Assembly (NCBI GenBank): GCA_003505795.1
Contig: DNXT01000096.1
Span: forward strand, 1 to 9,824
Source: Lysobacteraceae bacterium
Lineage (GTDB): Bacteria; Pseudomonadota; Gammaproteobacteria; Xanthomonadales; Xanthomonadaceae
Direction of reading: 5' to 3'
DNA length: 9,824 bases
Shown here: piece after piece, positions 6,531-9,824 of the stretch
Numbering within the stretch: the stretch's first letter is position 1
How the letters are laid out: each line of letters begins with the position of its first letter
Made by a program: the position numbers and the translations under genes
The notes under the pieces: model-generated
What the model was told of the DNA's origin: nothing
The model's input: the letters and a program-made list of their open reading frames with translations, nothing else
The model's database searches: none

Positions 6531-6914
6531 TCAGCGGCCGATCGAGGCGTGGTGCGGCGGCCGCATCCGCCGGTACAGGTAGTGCACGCCCCAGGCCAGC
6601 AACAGTCCCAGCGCGCCGCCGCAGACGTGCGACCAGTCCAGCGTCCGCGGCGCCAGCCCGCCGGCGTCGTGCGCGCCGAGGTTGAGCCAGGCCAGCGCCA
6701 GAGCGGTCGCCGCCAGGCCCAGCCAGAACCACGCCCGGCTGGCGCCTATCGCATAGAACAGGAACGGCAGCCCCAGCCCGACCAGGAAATGCACCGGGAA
6801 GAAGTACGCGCTGCCGTAGGGGCGCACCAGGAACCAGACGATCGCCGCGAACACGGCGACGAAGGCGAAGAACGCCAGCGCGAGCGAACGGGTGCGGTTT
6901 GCCGATGAAGTCAT
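6531..6914 (-). CDS. Small four-helix inner-membrane protein, function unknown
   Basis: 127 residues with four hydrophobic helices at about 10-29, 36-57, 61-79 and 95-114, separated by short loops. Basic residues at both ends (NRTR near the start, YRRMRPPHH near the end) put both termini in the cytoplasm by the positive-inside rule. There is no signal peptide cleavage site and no cysteine motif (one Cys, C98). The segment TLDWSHVCGGALGLLLAW near 91-108 loosely recalls the last helix of VanZ-like proteins, where an acidic residue precedes a glycine-rich helix. The resemblance is too short for a family call. AAGGA about 8 bases before the ATG at 6914 supports the start. It is separated from the permease by a hairpin, and the two genes may be functionally unrelated. 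Coding is supported by codon use, the ribosome-binding site and the coherent helix pattern. Confidence 0.72.
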   Translation of the reverse strand: MTSSANRTRSLALAFFAFVAVFAAIVWFLVRPYGSAYFFPVHFLVGLGLPFLFYAIGASRAWFWLGLAATALALAWLNLGAHDAGGLAPRTLDWSHVCGGALGLLLAWGVHYLYRRMRPPHHASIGR

Positions 6915-7159
6915 GCAGAGGATCCTTCTGACCAGGCTTCAGGCTAATCGCCGGCAGGTCGTCGATCGGTCAACGCGGCAGGGGCCGTGCTCACTGCCGC
7001 GATACATGCGGCACCGGCGCAGGTGCCTGTCGGCCGGCGATCCGATCGGCGTACCTCGGTCCGGTGCGGCATAGCCGCCACCGACCCGCACATCGATCGC
7101 GCGGCGTGCGCACGCTCTCGTGCCAAGCGCCGGAACGGCCCGGCGCCTGTCGCCGCCGC
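6915..7159. other. 245-bp non-coding gap
   Basis: This region lies between the start of the four-helix membrane protein gene and the end of the small exported protein gene, both on the minus strand. ORFs crossing it in either direction have no ribosome-binding site and encode arginine-rich shadow sequence. A TTGACC on the minus strand (6973-6968) could be a -35 element for the membrane protein gene, but no matching -10 is clear. I see no RNA gene and no U-run terminator. Confidence 0.5.
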
Positions 7160-7594
7160 TCAGGACCTCGGTGCGTTCAGCATCGCGCACATCGACTTCA
7201 TCACCGCCTTCTTCGGCGAGAGCTGGCCGCCGGCGATGTTGAAGGTGGCATCGACCTTGACGTTGCCGTTCGGCTTGCCCAGCACCAGCACCCGCAACGG
7301 CGCCACCGAGGTGCCGCCTTCGCCGCCCTTGACCGGGTTGTTGGCGCGGATGTAGCCGCGCTCCTTGCTCTGGTCGATGATCTGCAGGCCGTCGGCCTCG
7401 ATCGCGGCGGCGACCTTGTCGAACACCACGTCGTAGCTCAGCCCGGTGTGCTCCACCGACGACTTGAAGGTCTTGCCCGCGGAGAACGAACCCCCGACGG
7501 TGAAATTGCTTTCGCACTCGCCGGCCTGTTCCTGGGCCAGCAGCGGAGCGGAAGCGGCCAGCAGCGCGGCCGCCAGCAGATAGCGGTTGATCAT
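7160..7594 (-). CDS. Small exported protein of unknown function
   Basis: 144 residues. The frame stays open upstream, but the true start is the ATG at 7594. It is preceded by AAAGGGA at a suitable distance and begins a clear signal peptide (MINRYLLAAALLAASAPLLA, cleavage after A20). There is no lipobox cysteine directly after the signal, so it is probably a soluble periplasmic protein. The mature part begins QEQAGECESNFTVGGSF, followed by a helix (YDVVFDKVAAAIEADGLQII), a strand-like KERGYIRANNPVKGGEGG, two strands with charged ends (APLRVLVLGKPNGNVKVDAT) and a C-terminal helix (PKKAVMKSMCAMLN). Two cysteines (C27 and C136) bracket the domain and could link its ends. The alpha/beta pattern resembles small periplasmic domains that pair one helix with a sheet, but I recognise no named family. 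It lies 140 bp after the LysE-type exporter on the same strand, with a possible promoter of its own. Confidence 0.8.
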   Translation of the reverse strand: MINRYLLAAALLAASAPLLAQEQAGECESNFTVGGSFSAGKTFKSSVEHTGLSYDVVFDKVAAAIEADGLQIIDQSKERGYIRANNPVKGGEGGTSVAPLRVLVLGKPNGNVKVDATFNIAGGQLSPKKAVMKSMCAMLNAPRS

Positions 7595-7680
7595 GTGAAG
7601 TCCCTTTGAACTAGGCGTCCTGGAGAAGAAAAGATCCCCGCGGGCACGGACTCCCCAGCAACCTCCGTGTCCACCCCGGC

Positions 7681-7710
7681 AGTATAAGCAGCGACGCGCC
7701 GGAACGGTTC
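7681..7710 (-). promoter_or_regulatory. Candidate promoter for the small exported protein gene
   Basis: On the minus strand, 7686-7681 reads TATACT, which matches five of the six bases of the -10 consensus and is unusual in such GC-rich DNA. It would give a leader of roughly 80 bases. The -35 region about 17-18 bases upstream (AACCGT/GAACCG) is poor, so an activator or a different sigma factor might be involved. The call rests on the -10 alone. Confidence 0.33.
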
Positions 7711-7734
7711 GTCGCGTCCGGCCGTCCGTGCCGG

Positions 7735-8358
7735 TCAGCCGCTGGCGCCGAGCTTGATCCCGAAGCCGATCAGGAACGCCCCGGCCGCGCCCCGCAGCCA
7801 GCGCCCCGCGCGCGGATGCTGGGCGATGCGCCGGGTCAGCGCGTGGCCGAGCGCGATCAGCAGCGAGCAGTACAGCACGCCGAGCAGGGCGATCAGCGCG
7901 GCCATCGTCGCGAACGTGGCCAGCCCGCGATGGGTGGCAGGGTCGACGAACAGCGGGAAGAACGCCATGTAGAACACCACGGCCTTGGGGTTGAGCAGGG
8001 TGATCAGCAGCCCCTGGCGGAAATAGCGGCCGGGGGTGAGGGCGATCAGCGTCGACCGGGAAGCGTCCTGCGCGCGCAGCAGCTGGATGCCGATCCACAC
8101 CAGGTAGGCCGCGCCGAGGTACTGCACGGCGTGGAACAGCAGCGGGTTGGCCTTGAGCAGCGCGGCGACGCCGGCCACCGCCAGCCACATCAATACCTGG
8201 TCGCCAAGCAGCAGGCCGGCCAGTGCGGTGTAGCCGCCCCGCACGCCGCTGCGCGCGGTGGCGGTGAGCAGGGTGAACGTGCCCGGGCCCGGCAGCGCCA
8301 GGAACACCAGCACGGCGACCACGAAGGTCCACGGATCATGGATGCCCATCCACGGCAT
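7735..8358 (-). CDS. LysE/RhtB-family amino acid or metabolite exporter
   Basis: 207 residues with about six membrane helices. The family signature opens the protein: FLALPGPGTFTLLTATARSG (19-38), then GLLLGDQVLMWLAVAGVAAL (48-67). The central motif LLNPKAVVFYMAFFPLFVDP (121-140) and the closing GAFLIGFGIKLG (193-204) are typical. LysE/RhtB/CadD-superfamily proteins are inner-membrane, proton-driven exporters of amino acids such as lysine, homoserine, threonine or leucine. The substrate cannot be assigned from sequence. Length is normal for the family. I keep the ATG at 8358; in-frame ATGs at 8349 and slightly downstream are possible, and no ribosome-binding site clearly favours any of them. 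The gene lies 48 bp downstream of the LysR regulator on the same strand with no terminator between, so co-transcription is likely. LysR-type regulators often control neighbouring LysE exporters (as LysG does LysE). Confidence 0.9.
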   Translation of the reverse strand: MPWMGIHDPWTFVVAVLVFLALPGPGTFTLLTATARSGVRGGYTALAGLLLGDQVLMWLAVAGVAALLKANPLLFHAVQYLGAAYLVWIGIQLLRAQDASRSTLIALTPGRYFRQGLLITLLNPKAVVFYMAFFPLFVDPATHRGLATFATMAALIALLGVLYCSLLIALGHALTRRIAQHPRAGRWLRGAAGAFLIGFGIKLGASG

Positions 8359-8406
8359 GGCGCAGGCTGCCCGGCAAAAACCGCATGGTAAGCCGATACC
8401 GGCGGC

Positions 8407-9324
8407 TCAGTCGGCGGCGACGGGCGCCGGCGCCGCGGGCAGGGCGCCGAAGCGCTGCAGCAGGAAGCCGTGCAGCTGGCGGATCGCCGGCGAGAACTGC
8501 TTGCGGTGCGGACAGACCAGGTGCAGCGGCGCCTCCTCGCCATGCCCGGCGAACAGCGTCTGCAGGCGCCCGGCCTGGACATCGCCGCACACGTCCAGCC
8601 ACGACTTGTAGGCGATGCCTTCGCCGGCCACCGCCCAGCGCCGCACCACGTCGGCGTCGTCGCACAGCATCGCCGCGCGCACCGCCACGGTCTGGCGGCG
8701 GCCCTCGACCGTGAAGTTCCAGCGCTCGTACGCGCGCCCGCCCAGCATGTAGCTCAGGCACGCATGCTCGCGCAGCGCTTCCAGCGCCTCCGGCCGGCCA
8801 TGCCGCTGCAGGTAGGCCGGAGCGGCGACCAGCACCCGGCGGTTGTGCGGGACCAGCGGCAGGGCCACGTAGCGGGCCTCGTCGAAATGGCCGAGCCGGA
8901 TCGCGACGTCGACCGGGTCGCGGAACACGTCGGTGACCTGGTCGGACAGGTGCAGGCGCAGGCCCAGCCGCGGATGCAGGCGGCGGAACTCGGTCAGCCA
9001 CGGCAGCAGCGTGTTGCGGCCCAGGTCCGAGGGCGCGGCCAGCTGCAGCTGGCCGTGCAGCTCGGCGTCGGCGCGCAGGCGTTCGCGGCCCTCGCGCAGC
9101 GCGTCCAGCACCTGCTGCGCGTACGGCAGGTACTGCTCGCCCTCGGCGGTCAGGCGCAGGCTGCGGGTGGAGCGCGCGAACAGGCGCAGGTCCAGCTCGC
9201 GCTCGAGCCGGGCGATCGCCGCGCTGACCTGGCCCGGCAGCAGGCCGACCTCGCGCGCCACCCGCGAGAAGCTGCCCAGCGCGGCGGTACGGACGAACAG
9301 GCCGAGGTCGTCGAACCGGATCAT
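8407..9324 (-). CDS. LysR-family transcriptional regulator
   Basis: 305 residues from the ATG at 9324. A GTG two codons upstream is open, but GGAG lies five bases before the ATG and would touch the GTG, so the ATG is chosen. The N-terminal winged helix-turn-helix is clear: LGLFVRTAALGSFSRVAREV, then GLLPGQVSAAIARLERELDL and RLFARSTRSLRLTAEG (about 7-62). A linker helix (YLPYAQQVLDALREGRERLR) follows, then the periplasmic-binding-like effector domain with DVAIRLGHFDEARYVALPLV, VAAPAYLQRHG and REHACLSYML. This pattern is that of the CrgA/DmlR/AaeR-like group of LysR proteins. The inducer is unknown. The gene diverges from the dehydrogenase gene over a 98-bp gap and precedes the LysE-type exporter by 48 bp, so those two are its likely targets. 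LysR proteins commonly repress themselves and activate the divergent gene in response to a small molecule. Confidence 0.94.
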   Translation of the reverse strand: MIRFDDLGLFVRTAALGSFSRVAREVGLLPGQVSAAIARLERELDLRLFARSTRSLRLTAEGEQYLPYAQQVLDALREGRERLRADAELHGQLQLAAPSDLGRNTLLPWLTEFRRLHPRLGLRLHLSDQVTDVFRDPVDVAIRLGHFDEARYVALPLVPHNRRVLVAAPAYLQRHGRPEALEALREHACLSYMLGGRAYERWNFTVEGRRQTVAVRAAMLCDDADVVRRWAVAGEGIAYKSWLDVCGDVQAGRLQTLFAGHGEEAPLHLVCPHRKQFSPAIRQLHGFLLQRFGALPAAPAPVAAD

Positions 9325-9331
9325 TTTCACT

Positions 9332-9350
9332 CCAGCAGAGAAAGTGCTGG
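9332..9350. promoter_or_regulatory. Dyad at the LysR gene start, possible operator
   Basis: CCAGCA-N7-TGCTGG (9332-9337 and 9345-9350) is a perfect interrupted dyad. It overlaps the Shine-Dalgarno of the LysR gene on the minus strand (GGAG, 9333-9330). The size and seven-base spacing suit a LysR-type dimer, but the bases at the key positions do not give the classical T-N11-A. Binding here would block LysR expression (autorepression). A stem in the mRNA leader is an alternative reading. Confidence 0.35.
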
Positions 9351-9372
9351 TGCATTTTGCGGCTTTCCGGGA

Positions 9373-9397
9373 GGACCAAGGAAGCCGAACATGGTCC
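9373..9397. promoter_or_regulatory. Second dyad in the LysR/dehydrogenase gap
   Basis: GGACCA (9373-9378) and TGGTCC (9392-9397) form a perfect 6-bp inverted repeat with a 13-base spacer, 26 bases before the dehydrogenase ATG. An overlapping imperfect dyad, CGGCTTTCC (9360-9368) and GGAAGCCG (9380-9387), lies on its left side. Either could bind the LysR regulator near the dehydrogenase promoter; I cannot place the -35/-10 with confidence. Confidence 0.3.
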
Positions 9398-9422
9398 GGT
9401 CCCTCCTTCTACCGGAATGCCC

Positions 9423-9824
9423 ATGAAAGCCATCGCCTACACCCAGCACGGCCTGCCGATCGACGATCCACACGCGCTGGTCGAGATCGCGCTGCCGATC
9501 CCCGAGCCGGGCCCGCGCGACCTGCGGGTCAAGGTCCACGCGGTCTCGGTCAACCCGGTCGACACCAAGGTGCGCCGCAACGCCGCCACCGAACAGCCGC
9601 GCGTGCTCGGCTGGGACGCGGTCGGCACGGTCGATGCGGTCGGCGCCGGCGTCACCCTGTTCAAGCCCGGCGACGCGGTCTACTACGCCGGCTCGATCGC
9701 CCGGCCCGGCAGCAACGCCGAGTACCAGCTGGTGGACGAGCGCATCGTCGGACACAAGCCGCGCACGCTCGACGACGCGGCCGCCGCGGCGTTGCCGCTG
9801 ACCGCGATCACCGCCTGGGAGCTG
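9423..9824 (+). CDS. Medium-chain dehydrogenase/quinone oxidoreductase family protein, N-terminal part
   Basis: 134 residues are visible before the window ends. The full family length is about 335-340, so roughly 60% is missing. The N-terminus MKAIAYTQHGLPIDDPHALV and the following LPIPEPGPRDLRVKVHAVSV are typical of the 'zinc-binding alcohol dehydrogenase family' branch close to quinone reductases. The GroES-like fold is shown by VSVNPVDTKVR (41-51), GWDAVGTVDAVGAGVTLFKP (63-82) and GDAVYYAGS (83-91). The start of the NAD(P)-binding half appears as AAAAALPLTAITAWEL at the edge. There is no Cys or His pattern of a catalytic zinc site in this part, and many members need no zinc. It probably reduces quinones or enones with NADPH (family knowledge). 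GGA about 7 bases upstream is the only ribosome-binding candidate. It diverges from the LysR regulator, which likely controls it. Confidence 0.9.
   Translation, partial: MKAIAYTQHGLPIDDPHALVEIALPIPEPGPRDLRVKVHAVSVNPVDTKVRRNAATEQPRVLGWDAVGTVDAVGAGVTLFKPGDAVYYAGSIARPGSNAEYQLVDERIVGHKPRTLDDAAAAALPLTAITAWEL

Noticed and set aside
4906..6732. 608-codon minus-strand ORF overlapping the permease
   Set aside because: It is Arg/Gly/Ala-rich shadow text in another frame of the permease gene, whose own frame shows 12 membrane helices and both APC signatures.
7160..8332. A single 390-residue protein joining the exporter region to the small exported protein
   Set aside because: The first part is an out-of-frame reading of the LysE-type gene. 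Only the segment from the ATG at 7594 is a protein, with its own ribosome-binding site and signal peptide.

Overview
The window is very GC-rich DNA, densely coded with strong third-position G/C bias. It most resembles the Xanthomonadaceae (Xanthomonas, Stenotrophomonas, Lysobacter and relatives). The pointers are the character of the intergenic repeat (CCCTCTCCCGC hairpins next to CTCATCCGGCCCTTCGGGCC), the style of the TonB-dependent receptor, and hairpins after genes that lack a U-run. The genus is inference, because no rRNA or tRNA lies in the window.

Layout, left to right. (1) Bases 1-270 (+) hold the C-terminal end of a CutC-like protein. (2) Bases 271-873 contain no believable gene. Most of this stretch is an imperfect tandem array with a period of about 187 bp, rich in hairpins, which opens spurious ORFs in several frames. 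(3) A two-gene minus-strand unit follows: a TonB-dependent outer-membrane receptor (4763-2454) and, 62 bp downstream, an exported phytase-like esterase-family protein (2391-874). (4) Next are two minus-strand genes, each followed by a strong hairpin: a 127-residue four-helix membrane protein (6914-6531) and a 12-helix APC-family amino acid permease (6413-4998). (5) Bases 6915-7159 are non-coding. (6) A small exported protein of unknown function follows (7594-7160, minus). (7) A LysE/RhtB-type exporter (8358-7735) and a LysR-family regulator (9324-8407) lie on the minus strand 48 bp apart. Divergent from the regulator, a medium-chain dehydrogenase/quinone-oxidoreductase gene starts at 9423 (+) and runs off the right edge.

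How the genes may work together. The receptor and the phytase-like enzyme look like one uptake-and-processing unit: an outer-membrane gate for a ligand plus an exported hydrolase. The ligand cannot be read from sequence. The 98-bp gap between the LysR gene and the dehydrogenase gene has the classical divergent LysR arrangement and carries two dyads that could be operators. The exporter is probably co-transcribed with the regulator.

I see no CRISPR array, insertion sequence, prophage gene, toxin-antitoxin pair or defence locus, and nothing that clearly amounts to an undescribed system. The most unusual structure is the tandem repeat array. The most functionally suggestive points are the receptor/phytase-like pair with a PhoB-like half-site upstream, and the unrecognised exported protein at 7160-7594.
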